64,000 nt of DNA from Duganella sp. Leaf126 (GTDB lineage Bacteria > Pseudomonadota > Gammaproteobacteria > Burkholderiales > Burkholderiaceae_D). Positions 7,981-16,682 of this stretch are shown here, in pieces (the first letter of the stretch is position 1; each line of letters starts with the position of its first letter). The notes beneath the pieces are model-generated. The model was not told where the DNA came from and did not search any database. It worked only from the letters and a program-made list of their open reading frames with translations. The translations under genes and the position numbers were made by a program. Location: contig NZ_LMNW01000001.1 in assembly GCF_001423125.1 (NCBI RefSeq), positions 607,433 through 671,432 on the forward strand, read 5' to 3'.

Positions 7981-8660
7981 TGTGCTTGCAGTTTCAGGGC
8001 GCCGGCATCGACGCCGGCCACCAGGCGGTCCACCGCTTCGCGCATGGCCAGGTCCAGCACCTTGCCGTTGAGCGTGGAGTCGTAGCTGGCGGTGCCGCCA
8101 AAGCCCAGCACTTCGCGGTTCGACAGGCTGTATTCGCCGGCGCCGGAGGCCGAGTACACGACTTCCGAGGTCTTGATGTTGACCACGTTGAGCGTGACCT
8201 TGGCGTACGCGACCTGCGTCTTCCCGCGACCCACGATGCCGAACAGCTGGTGGTCGCCCACTTCCTTGCGGCCGAACTCGGTCACGTCGCCGGTGATGAC
8301 GAAGTCGGCGCCCTTGATCTGCTGGCCTTGCTGCTTGAAGCCGGCTTCCTGCTTCAGTTCGTTCAGGTTGTCGCGGTCGAGCACATTAAAACGGTTGGTC
8401 GATTGCAGCTGGGCGATCAGGATGGTTTTCGACTGGCCGCCCAGGCGGTCCACGCCGTCCGAAAACACGCCGCGCATGAAGCTCGAACGGTTGTCGAACT
8501 TGCCGACCGCGATCAGGGTGCGCGGACCGACATACGGTGGCGGCGTGACAGCGCTGGCAGGAATGGCGACAGCCACGGCGCGCGACGACTCGGTGGCGCA
8601 GCCGGCCAGGGTGGAGAGAAGCAGCGCGGAAACCAGTGCGCCGGCGAGACGAGTATTCAT
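7977..8660 (-). CDS. CsgG/HfaB-family outer-membrane lipoprotein
   Basis: A 227-residue lipoprotein (lipobox LAGCA) with a CsgG domain. The family includes the curli secretion pore CsgG and the holdfast-anchor protein HfaB. The VGKFDNRSSFMRGVFSDG and RFNVLDRDNLNELKQEAGF segments are characteristic. No curli genes (csgA, B, E, F) are nearby, and the DUF4810/DUF799 partners point to the HfaB/GNA1162-type complex rather than curli export. A GGGAG ribosome-binding site precedes the ATG at 8660. It is the first gene of the operon. Confidence 0.88.
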   Translation of the reverse strand: MNTRLAGALVSALLLSTLAGCATESSRAVAVAIPASAVTPPPYVGPRTLIAVGKFDNRSSFMRGVFSDGVDRLGGQSKTILIAQLQSTNRFNVLDRDNLNELKQEAGFKQQGQQIKGADFVITGDVTEFGRKEVGDHQLFGIVGRGKTQVAYAKVTLNVVNIKTSEVVYSASGAGEYSLSNREVLGFGGTASYDSTLNGKVLDLAMREAVDRLVAGVDAGALKLQAQ

Positions 8661-8721
8661 GAAACTCCCAGATTGAACGGTGGATAAGATTTATTTGTAA
8701 CAAGAATTTTTCTTTTCGGAA

Positions 8722-8727
8722 ATTATA
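8722..8727 (-). promoter_or_regulatory. Probable -10 element of the csgG-like operon
   Basis: On the minus strand TATAAT lies about 60 bp before the csgG-like start, in AT-rich DNA that contrasts with its surroundings. No good -35 was found at the usual spacing. The 436-bp gap 8661-9096 otherwise holds only the tandem repeat at 8939-9077 and no convincing gene. Confidence 0.45.
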
Positions 8728-8938
8728 CGCATTGCACAAGCATAAAATCTCACCAATTCTCACCACTGGCGTTTATCGGCACGATTGCGGTGTTTCTACA
8801 ACAGTGCATCCAGTGCAACGCCGCCGCAGGGTCTGGGAGATCAGGATGCCGGTCAGCGACAGGCTGCCAACTGCGATGCCCCGGCAAGCGCCGGCGGCGA
8901 CGGCGACGTTGCGGGCCAGCGGCCATGCGGCCTGAGCT

Positions 8939-9077
8939 GTGCGTTGTGGTCGTGCGTTGTAGTCGTGCGTTGTAGTCGTGCGTTTCGGGATGTGCCTCTC
9001 GGGACGTGCCTTTCGGGGCGTGCCTTTCGGGGGCGTGCGTACGGGGTCGTGTGTATCGGGGCGTGCGTCCCCGGGTC
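8939..9077. repeat. Degenerate minisatellite, ten GTGC-headed units of 13-15 bp
   Basis: Ten adjacent units all begin GTGC or GTGT: three of the GTGCGTTGTAGTC type (8939-8977), then seven of the GTGCCTTTCGGGGC type (8978-9077). Unit lengths run 13, 13, 13, 14, 14, 14, 15, 14, 14, 15. The array starts 20 bp beyond the Sel1 gene stop codon. Frames across it give only repetitive, unlikely peptides. It has no spacers, so it is not a CRISPR. Confidence 0.8.
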
Positions 9078-9096
9078 TGCTTCAGGCGGTCGCGAT

Positions 9097-10722
9097 TCAG
9101 GCGGACGTGATGGCGGCGTCGCTGACGGCCGCTGCGGCGCCAGCCAGGCTGCTGCGCGCCTGCGCCAGCTGACCGGGATCGAGGCGGGCGGCTGCGCTGG
9201 CCAGGTAGCGGGCAGCGTCCGCATGGCCGCTGCGCTGGGCCAGCGCCAGCCAGGTCCAGGCCTGGACGGCGTCGGCAGGGACGCCCTGGCCGGCCAGGTA
9301 CATCAGTCCCAGGTTGAACTGGGCGCGCGCGTGGCCCTGGGCGGCCGCCGCGGCGTACCAGCGCAGCGCCTCGGCGTAATCCTGGGTCACGCCCTGGCCA
9401 TTGTCGTACCGCAGGGCCAGCGCGAACTGGGCCAGCGCGTGGCCCTGGCGCGCGGCACGCGCATACCAGTGGCCGGCTTGCTGCGTGGACGACTGCGGAC
9501 CGTCGTCGCGGTCGCACAGCAGGCCCAGGTGATACTGGGCAGCCGCATACTCCTGTTCGGCCGCGCGCCGGTACCAGCCGTAGGCCTGGCGCAGGTCGGC
9601 CGGCGCGCCGCGTCCCGTCTCGTAGCGCAGGCCGAGGTCGAACTGGGCGCGCAGGTGGCCCTGCTCGGCGGCCTTGCGGTACCAGTGCGTGGCGGCGACC
9701 GGGTCGGCCGGCACGCCCAGGCCGGCGTCGTGCAGCTGGCCCAGGTGGTACTGGGCGCCGGGGAAGTTCTGCGCGGCTGCCTTGCCGTACCAGGCGTGGG
9801 CTTCGGCATAGTCCTGCGCCACCCCCTGGCCATGGTGGTAGCGCAGCCCGAGGTTGTTCTGCGCGCCCGCGTGGCCCTTGCCGGCCGCCTTGCGGTACCA
9901 GTCGAGCGCCTTCTGTTCGTCGCGCGGCACGCCCTGGCCGTTATCGTAGATCAGGCCCAGGTTGAACTGCGAGCTGGTATGGTCCTGCTCGGCCGCGCGC
10001 CGGTACCAGAGGATGGCTTTCTGGCTGTCCTGCGCCACGCCGTCGCCCTTGTCGAAGCGCAGCGCCAGGTTGAACTGGGCCGGCGCGTAACCCTGCTCGG
10101 CGGCCTTGCGGTACCACGACATGGCCTGCCCCACGTCGGCCATCTCCGGCGTCAGGCCCTGGCTGTTTTCGTAGCGCAGCCCGAGCTGGTACTGGGCGCG
10201 TGCATAGCCCTGCTCGGCCGCCTTGCGGTACCAGTGCAGCGCCTGCAGCGGATCCTGCGGCACGCCCTTGCCGGTGTCGTACATCATGCCGAGGTTGTTC
10301 TGGGCTGCTGCGTCGCCCTGGCTGGCGGCCTTGCTGAACCAGTGCATGGCCAGGCTGGTGTCGGTCGCCACGCCCTGGCCCCTGGCGTACAGCCAGCCGA
10401 GGTTGTACTGGGCGGCGGCATAGCCCTGGTCGGCGGCCAGCTGGTACCAGGCGGCGGCTTCCTGGAAGTCCTGCGCCACGCCCTGCCCTTTCTGGAACAT
10501 CACGCCCAGGTTGTACTGCGCCTGCGGCATGCCCTGCAGCGCGGCCTGGCGGTACCACACCACGGCCAGCTCGTAGCTCGGCGCCACGCCCTGGCCGTTG
10601 AAGTACATGAAGCCCAGGCTGTGCTGGGCGGCAGCCACGCCGCGTTCGGCCTGGGCCTTGGTGCGCAGGAATTCTGCGCTCGGCGTCTGGTTGCCGCTGC
10701 CGGGAGGTGGAGGACTGGTCAT
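9097..10722 (-). CDS. Sel1-like repeat protein (13 repeats)
   Basis: About 541 residues made almost wholly of Sel1-like (SLR) repeats of 36 residues with the pattern AQxNLGxxYxxGxGVxxDxxxAxxWYRKAAEQG; I count 13 units, the fifth with three extra residues. No signal peptide is visible, so it is probably cytoplasmic. SLR proteins are scaffolds for protein-protein contacts, often in signalling. It lies 15 bp downstream of the GGDEF/EAL regulator and is probably cotranscribed, hence a possible adaptor for that pathway. ATG 10722 is chosen; GTG 10728 is possible. Confidence 0.9.
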   Translation of the reverse strand: MTSPPPPGSGNQTPSAEFLRTKAQAERGVAAAQHSLGFMYFNGQGVAPSYELAVVWYRQAALQGMPQAQYNLGVMFQKGQGVAQDFQEAAAWYQLAADQGYAAAQYNLGWLYARGQGVATDTSLAMHWFSKAASQGDAAAQNNLGMMYDTGKGVPQDPLQALHWYRKAAEQGYARAQYQLGLRYENSQGLTPEMADVGQAMSWYRKAAEQGYAPAQFNLALRFDKGDGVAQDSQKAILWYRRAAEQDHTSSQFNLGLIYDNGQGVPRDEQKALDWYRKAAGKGHAGAQNNLGLRYHHGQGVAQDYAEAHAWYGKAAAQNFPGAQYHLGQLHDAGLGVPADPVAATHWYRKAAEQGHLRAQFDLGLRYETGRGAPADLRQAYGWYRRAAEQEYAAAQYHLGLLCDRDDGPQSSTQQAGHWYARAARQGHALAQFALALRYDNGQGVTQDYAEALRWYAAAAAQGHARAQFNLGLMYLAGQGVPADAVQAWTWLALAQRSGHADAARYLASAAARLDPGQLAQARSSLAGAAAAVSDAAITSA

Positions 10723-10737
10723 CGCCACGCGCCGCCG

Positions 10738-12963
10738 TTATGCCTGCGCCGCCATCAGCACCGGCTGCGCCAGCGCGGCGGGGCGTGCCTGGTCCAGCAC
10801 CTCGATGAAGCGCGGCAGCGGAATCGGCCGGTGGTACAGATAGCCCTGCATGGTGGAGCAGCCGTGCGCCTGCAGGTAGCGCGCCTGCACGGCGGTTTCC
10901 ACGCCCTCGGCCACCAGGTGCAGGCCGAGGCCGCGCGCGATCGAAATGATCGCCAGGATCACCGGGTAGTGGCCCTGCTCGTCGTGGATCTCCTTGACGA
11001 ACGACTGGTCGATCTTGATGGTGTGGATCGGGAAGCGGTGCAGATACGACAGCGACGAATAGCCGGTGCCGAAATCGTCGATCGCCACCGACACGCCCAG
11101 TTCGCACAGCTTGTTGAGCTGCTCGATGGCGTCCTGCGGGTTGCGGATGCAGATGTTCTCGGTGATTTCCACTTCGATCTGCGCCGGCGCGATGCCGTAA
11201 CGCGTGAGCGCGCCGCGCATCTTCTCGAAAAAGTCGCCGCGGTCGAGGTATTGCGGCGACAAGTTCAGCGACAGCCGCACATGCTCGCCGCCGGCCGCAT
11301 TCCAGCGCGCCAGGTCGCGGCACAGCGCGCCCAGCATCCAGTCCGAGATCGGCAGCATCAGGCCGTTGTCTTCGGCGAACGGCAGGAACTCGCCGGCCGA
11401 CAGCACGCCGCGCTGCGGATGGTTCCAGCGCATCAGGCCTTCGGCGCCGACGATGCGGCCGGTGGCGATGTCGATCTGCGGCTGGTAGTACATTTCCAGC
11501 TGGTTCAGCTCCAGCGCCTGGCGCAGGCTGCGCTCGAGCGCGATCTTCTGGTGCGACATCTCCTGCATCGACGGGTGGTAGAAGGTATGGCCGTTCTTGC
11601 CCAGCGCCTTGACCTGGTACATCGCGATGTCGGCGTGGCGCAGCAGTTCGTCGATCCCTTCGCCATCGTGCGGATACACGGCGATGCCGATCGAGGCCGA
11701 GATATGCACCTGGTGGCCGTCGAGGTCAAATGGCGCTTCCAGGCTCTCGATGAAGCGTTCGGCGATGTCGCGGGCCTCCTGGCGGTCCTGCAGTTCCGGC
11801 AGCACGATGGTGAACTCGTCGCCGCCCTGGCGCGCCAGCGTGTCGCCGCGCCGCAGGCAGTCCTTGAGGCGGCGCGCCACTTGCTGCAGCAGCTCGTCGC
11901 CCTTGACATGGCCCAGCGTATCGTTGACCAGCTTGAAGCGATCGAGGTCGATGAACATCACCGCCAGTTCGGCCAGCTTGCGCTTGGCCTGGATCACGGC
12001 CAGGCCCAGGCGGTCCTTGAACAGGATGCGGTTGGGCAGGTCGGTCAGGATGTCGTGGTAGGCCTGGTACGAGATCATCTCTTCGGCACGCTTGCGGTCG
12101 GTGATGTCGCGCGCCACGCCGTAGGTGCCATAGCAGTCGTGCGGGCCGATGGCGTGCGGCGCCATCGAGGTGAGCGTGATGCTGAACGTGCGCTCGATGC
12201 CGTGCTTGCTCTTGAGCCGCAGTTCGGCCGTGCGCGCGGCGGCGTCGGTCGCGCGGCCCTTGCCCTGCCCCTTGCCCGGACCGGCACCATGGCGCTCGCC
12301 GAAAGCGTAGCGGGCGCGGTCCTGGTCCTCGTCGTGCACCAGCGCCGAATAATGGCGCCCCATTACCTCGTCGCGCTCGAACCCGAGCAGTTGCTGGGCG
12401 CGGTCGTTGACGAAGGTGATGCGGCCGTCGTGCGCCAGCGTATAGATGATGTCGGGCGAGCTGTCCACCAGGTAGCGGTACATCTTTTCCGACGTTTCCA
12501 GCTGGGCGGCGATGCGTTCGTTCTCGATCGCCAGGCGGCGCTTCTGCAGCACGTTGCCCACCGTCTTGAACAGCTCCTCGCGGCTGTAAGGCTTGCGCAG
12601 GTAGTCATAGGCGCCGCGCTTGAGGGCGCCGATGGCGGCGTCGATGCCCACCTCGCCGCTCATCACCACCACGTCGCCGTCGATGCCGCGCGCGTTCATG
12701 AAGTCCATGATGTCGTGGCCGCTCATGTCGGGCAGGCGCAGGTCGAGCAGCACCAGGTCGAAGCGCTGCTGCGCCAGCTGGGTCAGCGCCTCGGCGCCGC
12801 AGGTGGCCGTGACCAGGTGATAGTCGTGCCCGTCGTGACTGCGCAGTAGTTCGTAGAGCGACGACAGCAGGCGCGGCTCGTCGTCCACCAGCAGCAGGCG
12901 GGGACGCACATCTTCGGAAAGGACGACGGGGATGGGGGCGTCCTGGAAATTCAGGTTCATCAT
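10738..12963 (-). CDS. Response regulator with PAS, GGDEF and EAL domains
   Basis: A 741-residue c-di-GMP signalling protein. Order: receiver (residues about 20-140, phosphoacceptor Asp in LVLLDLRLPD, Lys in LRKPYS), PAS (about 160-290), GGDEF (about 300-460) and EAL (about 475-730). The cyclase motif GGDEF is intact and preceded by an RxxD inhibitory site (RRGD). The EAL signature reads EGL, but the other catalytic elements (DDFGTGYSSL, IKIDQSFV, AEGVET) are kept, so phosphodiesterase activity is plausible. Start 12963 or 12960. It follows the histidine kinase by 4 bp, its likely partner. Confidence 0.93.
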   Translation of the reverse strand: MMNLNFQDAPIPVVLSEDVRPRLLLVDDEPRLLSSLYELLRSHDGHDYHLVTATCGAEALTQLAQQRFDLVLLDLRLPDMSGHDIMDFMNARGIDGDVVVMSGEVGIDAAIGALKRGAYDYLRKPYSREELFKTVGNVLQKRRLAIENERIAAQLETSEKMYRYLVDSSPDIIYTLAHDGRITFVNDRAQQLLGFERDEVMGRHYSALVHDEDQDRARYAFGERHGAGPGKGQGKGRATDAAARTAELRLKSKHGIERTFSITLTSMAPHAIGPHDCYGTYGVARDITDRKRAEEMISYQAYHDILTDLPNRILFKDRLGLAVIQAKRKLAELAVMFIDLDRFKLVNDTLGHVKGDELLQQVARRLKDCLRRGDTLARQGGDEFTIVLPELQDRQEARDIAERFIESLEAPFDLDGHQVHISASIGIAVYPHDGEGIDELLRHADIAMYQVKALGKNGHTFYHPSMQEMSHQKIALERSLRQALELNQLEMYYQPQIDIATGRIVGAEGLMRWNHPQRGVLSAGEFLPFAEDNGLMLPISDWMLGALCRDLARWNAAGGEHVRLSLNLSPQYLDRGDFFEKMRGALTRYGIAPAQIEVEITENICIRNPQDAIEQLNKLCELGVSVAIDDFGTGYSSLSYLHRFPIHTIKIDQSFVKEIHDEQGHYPVILAIISIARGLGLHLVAEGVETAVQARYLQAHGCSTMQGYLYHRPIPLPRFIEVLDQARPAALAQPVLMAAQA

Positions 12964-12967
12964 GGCC

Positions 12968-15235
12968 TTAAACAGAATCCATCAACCGGGGGGGTTGGCC
13001 GGCGCTGGAACTTGCGGTAGAGGGAACTGCGGGCAGCAGGATTTCGAAGGTGGTGCCGCTGTTGCTCGAGCGGCAGGCGATCAGCCCCTGCATCCTGCTG
13101 ACCAGGCCGTGGACGATCGACAGTCCCAGCCCGTGGTGGGCGCCTTCCTTGGTGCTTTTCACCGGCGCGAACAGGTTGGCCAGCAGCTCGGCCGACAGGC
13201 CCGGGCCGGTGTCGGACACGACCAGCTCCAGGTACAGCCTGCGCTCGCGGTTGACCAGGCCGCGGTTGGCGATCTCGATGCGCCCGCCGTCCGGCATGGC
13301 TTCCACCGCGTTCTTGACCAGGTTGACCAGCACCTGCTTGAGCAGGTCGGCGTCGCCTTCGATGGCGCCCGGACCTTCCTGCATGCGCACCACCATCTGC
13401 ACCGAGGCCGGCACGAAGCCGGTGGCGCGGAACAGGCGCAGCACGTCGTCCACCACCCCGGCCACGTCGGTGCCCTTGCCTTGGCCGGCGCCCGATGCGC
13501 TACCCGGTTGCAGGTCGGCCAGGCCGTTGATCAGCTGGCCCACGCGGTCGATCTCGTCGTTCAGGATCGACAGCTCGCCCACCACCGGTTCGCGCCGCGC
13601 CAGCTTGCTGTCAAGGACGGACAGGTAGTTCTTGATGATCGACAGCGGATTGTTCACTTCGTGCACCACGCGGCGCGACGCTTCGCGGTATTGCTCGGCC
13701 ACCTGCGCCAGCTGGCGCCGCGCGTGGCCGCGTTCGGACAGCGCCGTTTCCAGCGCGGCGGCAGCCTGGGTGGCGAACGACTGCAGGAAGCGCTCGCGCT
13801 GCCGGCAGCTCGCCAGGCGCCAGGCCGGCAAGCCGCCGATCAGCACGCCCAGACAGCGCTGGTTGGCCACCAGCGGCAAACAGACCAGCGCCTCGCTGCC
13901 GAGGATGCGGAACAACTGTTCTTCGGCCAGCGGCAACGGCGCGCCGCTGCTGCCGTCATGGCTGCCATTGCCACCACTGTCACCATTGCCACCACGGTTG
14001 CCGGCATCGCCGGCCGCGTGGCCATCGCGGCACACGTAGGCGGGCGTGCGGGTGCGCGCCGCCTGCGCCACCCGGCCGCCCTGGGCCGGGTCCAGCGCCA
14101 GCATGAACTGGGCCAGGCGCCCCGGCTGATTGCCGGTGGCAGTGCCGAGCAGCGCCTGGCCGGTCGGGTTTTCCAGCATGACCAGCACGTTCTCGAAATC
14201 GAACAGCACGCGCGCCGAACGCGTCACCGCATCGAGCAGGCCGGCTTCGCCTCCTTCGCCCACCTTGCGTCCGAACGTCTGCGCCATTTCCGACACCAGC
14301 ATCATGTTGCGCACTTCTTCCGACAGCCGCTGCTGCACCGGATCGACCGCCAGCGGTGCGCTGGCCGGCGGCGCGACGATGTCGTCGGCGCCGGCCAGGT
14401 CGATGCCCAGGTAGTCGGCCGACTGCTGTACCTGGCGCGCGGCGCTGGCGCCGATGCGCGCCAGCGCCGCGTCATCGAGCCCGCACAGCTGCGCCGCGTC
14501 GCCGATGGCGTCGAGTTCGTCGCCGTGGCTGCACAGCAGGTGCGCCAGGCGCACCATGCGGATCAGCGGGTGGGCGGCGGCCAGGCGCGCGGCCGGCTCG
14601 TGGTGGTACAGCACGCTGTCGGCCAGGAAGGAGTCGAGCTGCCAGCGCTCGATCAGCCAGGCGCCCGCTTCGGCATGGGTAATCTGCAGGGTACGCTGCT
14701 CGACCGCGCACAGGCTTTCATCGTCGCGCGCCATGAAGTTGACCGCATATTCGCGCGGCGCAGTCGCCAGCAGCGCCAGGCGTCCGACATTGTGCAGCAG
14801 CCCGGCCAGGTAGGCTTCCTCGACCTGCGGGTACTCCATCGCGCGGGCCAGGTCGCGCGCGATGACGGCCGTGGTGAGCGCGCTTTTCCAGAAAGCGCGC
14901 AGGTCGGTGCTGCCGGAATGGGGAAAGCTGTTGAAGGTCTGGAATACCGATTCGCTGATGACCAGGGTCTTGATCATGTCGGTGCCGAGCGCAACGAGCG
15001 ACTGTTCCAGCCCCGGCGCGCGCGCACCGCTGCCATGGCGGTGGTAGGCCGAGCTGCTGGCCACCGTGAAGATCTTGCTGGCCATGGCGGGATCCTTGGC
15101 GATCAGCGCGGCCAGTTCGGGCATGCCGGCATCGTCAGCCTGCAAGTGCTCGATCAGCTTGATCAGTATCTGCGGCATTGCCGGCAGGCGCGCGATCAGC
15201 AGCCGGTGGCGGATATCAAGGTCGGGTTGCAGCAT
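12968..15235 (-). CDS. HDOD-GAF-histidine kinase hybrid sensor
   Basis: A 755-residue sensor. The N-terminus is an HDOD domain (RLPAMPQILIKLIEHLQ, with GLLHNVGRLALL). It is followed by a GAF domain (about 300-500) carrying a Gly/Asn/Ser low-complexity insert around residues 400-425. A histidine kinase follows, with H-box VVHEVNNPLSII (about residue 530), an N-box NLVKNAVEAMPDGG, and G boxes DTGPGLS and GLGLSIVHGL. There is no membrane segment, so it senses a cytoplasmic signal. HDOD domains are common in motility and c-di-GMP pathways. It is first in an operon with the GGDEF/EAL regulator and the Sel1 protein. Confidence 0.92.
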   Translation of the reverse strand: MLQPDLDIRHRLLIARLPAMPQILIKLIEHLQADDAGMPELAALIAKDPAMASKIFTVASSSAYHRHGSGARAPGLEQSLVALGTDMIKTLVISESVFQTFNSFPHSGSTDLRAFWKSALTTAVIARDLARAMEYPQVEEAYLAGLLHNVGRLALLATAPREYAVNFMARDDESLCAVEQRTLQITHAEAGAWLIERWQLDSFLADSVLYHHEPAARLAAAHPLIRMVRLAHLLCSHGDELDAIGDAAQLCGLDDAALARIGASAARQVQQSADYLGIDLAGADDIVAPPASAPLAVDPVQQRLSEEVRNMMLVSEMAQTFGRKVGEGGEAGLLDAVTRSARVLFDFENVLVMLENPTGQALLGTATGNQPGRLAQFMLALDPAQGGRVAQAARTRTPAYVCRDGHAAGDAGNRGGNGDSGGNGSHDGSSGAPLPLAEEQLFRILGSEALVCLPLVANQRCLGVLIGGLPAWRLASCRQRERFLQSFATQAAAALETALSERGHARRQLAQVAEQYREASRRVVHEVNNPLSIIKNYLSVLDSKLARREPVVGELSILNDEIDRVGQLINGLADLQPGSASGAGQGKGTDVAGVVDDVLRLFRATGFVPASVQMVVRMQEGPGAIEGDADLLKQVLVNLVKNAVEAMPDGGRIEIANRGLVNRERRLYLELVVSDTGPGLSAELLANLFAPVKSTKEGAHHGLGLSIVHGLVSRMQGLIACRSSNSGTTFEILLPAVPSTASSSAGQPPRLMDSV

Positions 15236-15336
15236 CGTCTTATACCAATAATCAAGTCAAACCGGAAACGAATAATGCCGAGAAAGAATTTATATTAGCA
15301 TACAGCATGATATCAACTTAGCATTTGCTAGCCTAC

Positions 15337-15353
15337 GGTGCGCACTGCGCACC
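15337..15353. promoter_or_regulatory. Perfect 8-bp inverted repeat between the HDOD kinase and efflux pump genes
   Basis: GGTGCGCA and TGCGCACC are separated by one base. It lies beyond the efflux-pump stop and has no T-run on either side; it may be an operator or a weak Rho-independent hairpin. Confidence 0.4.
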
Positions 15354-15371
15354 ATTTCCTCATGTAAACGA

Positions 15372-16652
15372 CTATTGTCCCGGATGGGGTAAGAGGATGC
15401 GCCGGTAACGCCGCGCAGTCAACCACAAAACCAGCGCGGAGCCGGTAAATACCAGTTGTCCGAGGGCTAATGACAACACCGAGTGCGCCAACGCGGGGGC
15501 AATCACGCCGGCAACGATGGCGCCCATCAGCGTGGTGGCAAAGGATTGGCACGAGGCCACGGTGCCGCGGATGTGGGGGAACAGGTCGAGCGCGAGCAGC
15601 GTGGCGCCCGGTGCCACGATCGACATGCCGAACGTGTAGAACAGGATCGGCAGCACGGTCCACGGCAGCGCCGGCGGCAGGAAGACGTGGTACGCGGTAT
15701 TGCACAGGACCGAGGCGATCAGGAAGCAGAAGCCGATGCCGATCTGGCGCGTGAACGAGATTTTGCCGGCGATGCGGTTGGCCACCAGCGCGCCGAGGAA
15801 GATGCCGCTCACCGACGGAATGAACAGCCAGCCGAACTGGCTGGCGCCGAGCCCCAGCGCATCGGGCAGGAACTCGGGCGCTGCCGCGATGTACAGGAAC
15901 AGGCCGCCGAAATTGAGCGCCACCACGCCCGACTTCAGGTGAAACAGCGGCGAGCGCATGATCTCGGCGTAGTTGCGCGCCAGGTGGCGCGGGTTGAACG
16001 GCTGGCGCTTGTGGAGCGGCAGCGTTTCCGGCAGCTTGCGGTAGCAGTAGATAAACAGCAGCACGCTGTACACGAGCAGCGACAGGAAGATGGCGCGCCA
16101 GTCGAACAGCGTGACAATCCAGCCGCCGAGGATCGGCGCAATCGCCGGGGCGATCGAGAAGATCATGGTCACCAGCGACAGCAGGCGGGCGGCAGCCGCA
16201 TCGGAATACAGGTCGCGGATGATGGCGCGCCCCACCACCACGCCGGCGCCGGCCGACACGCCCTGCAGCACGCGGAACGCCCACAGATACGGCACCGAGT
16301 GCACCGAGGCGCAGCCCAGCGTGCCGATCGCGAACAGTACCAGCGAGACCAGGATGACGTTGCGGCGGCCAAACGCGTCGGACAGCGCGCCATGCCACAG
16401 CACCATGCCGGCAAAGGCGAGCATGTAGAAGGTCAGGCTTTGCTGCACCTCCAGCGGCGTCGCACCCAGCGTGGCCTGGATATTGGGGAACGCCGGCAGG
16501 TAGGCGTCGATCGAGAACGGCCCGAGCATCGACAGCAGCGCCAGGATCACGGCCAGCGCCGTGGCGCTGAGCACCTTGGGGGTGGACGGCGGCGGTGGCG
16601 GCACCTGCTTGACCGGATCGGGGAGGACGTTATCGGGCGGGGTCGGGTACAT
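15372..16652 (-). CDS. Bcr/CflA-family multidrug efflux MFS transporter
   Basis: A 426-residue, 12-helix carrier of the Bcr/CflA subfamily of drug:proton antiporters. Typical signatures are the first-helix SIDAYLPAFP, the motif-A region SDAFGRRNVIL and the fifth-helix APILGGWI. The N-terminal 25 residues are Pro-rich and cytoplasmic. Family members export chloramphenicol, bicyclomycin or sulfonamides; the substrate here is not predictable. It stands alone, 30 bp downstream of rlmL in the same orientation. Confidence 0.9.
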   Translation of the reverse strand: MYPTPPDNVLPDPVKQVPPPPPSTPKVLSATALAVILALLSMLGPFSIDAYLPAFPNIQATLGATPLEVQQSLTFYMLAFAGMVLWHGALSDAFGRRNVILVSLVLFAIGTLGCASVHSVPYLWAFRVLQGVSAGAGVVVGRAIIRDLYSDAAAARLLSLVTMIFSIAPAIAPILGGWIVTLFDWRAIFLSLLVYSVLLFIYCYRKLPETLPLHKRQPFNPRHLARNYAEIMRSPLFHLKSGVVALNFGGLFLYIAAAPEFLPDALGLGASQFGWLFIPSVSGIFLGALVANRIAGKISFTRQIGIGFCFLIASVLCNTAYHVFLPPALPWTVLPILFYTFGMSIVAPGATLLALDLFPHIRGTVASCQSFATTLMGAIVAGVIAPALAHSVLSLALGQLVFTGSALVLWLTARRYRRILLPHPGQ

Positions 16653-16682
16653 GGTTTCCTCGGCAGGCTGCCGGCTGCGACA

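Noticed and set aside
8939..9077. Possible CRISPR array
   Set aside because: The units are 13-15 bp and directly adjacent without spacers, and no cas genes are in the window.
8785..12849. A 1,354-codon open frame opposite the Sel1 and GGDEF/EAL genes
   Set aside because: Its repetitive sequence merely mirrors the Sel1 repeats on the other strand; no ribosome-binding site or family resemblance.
10738..12963. Degenerate (inactive) EAL domain because of EGL
   Set aside because: The other catalytic segments are intact and some EAL proteins tolerate a change in the second residue, so inactivity cannot be claimed from sequence.
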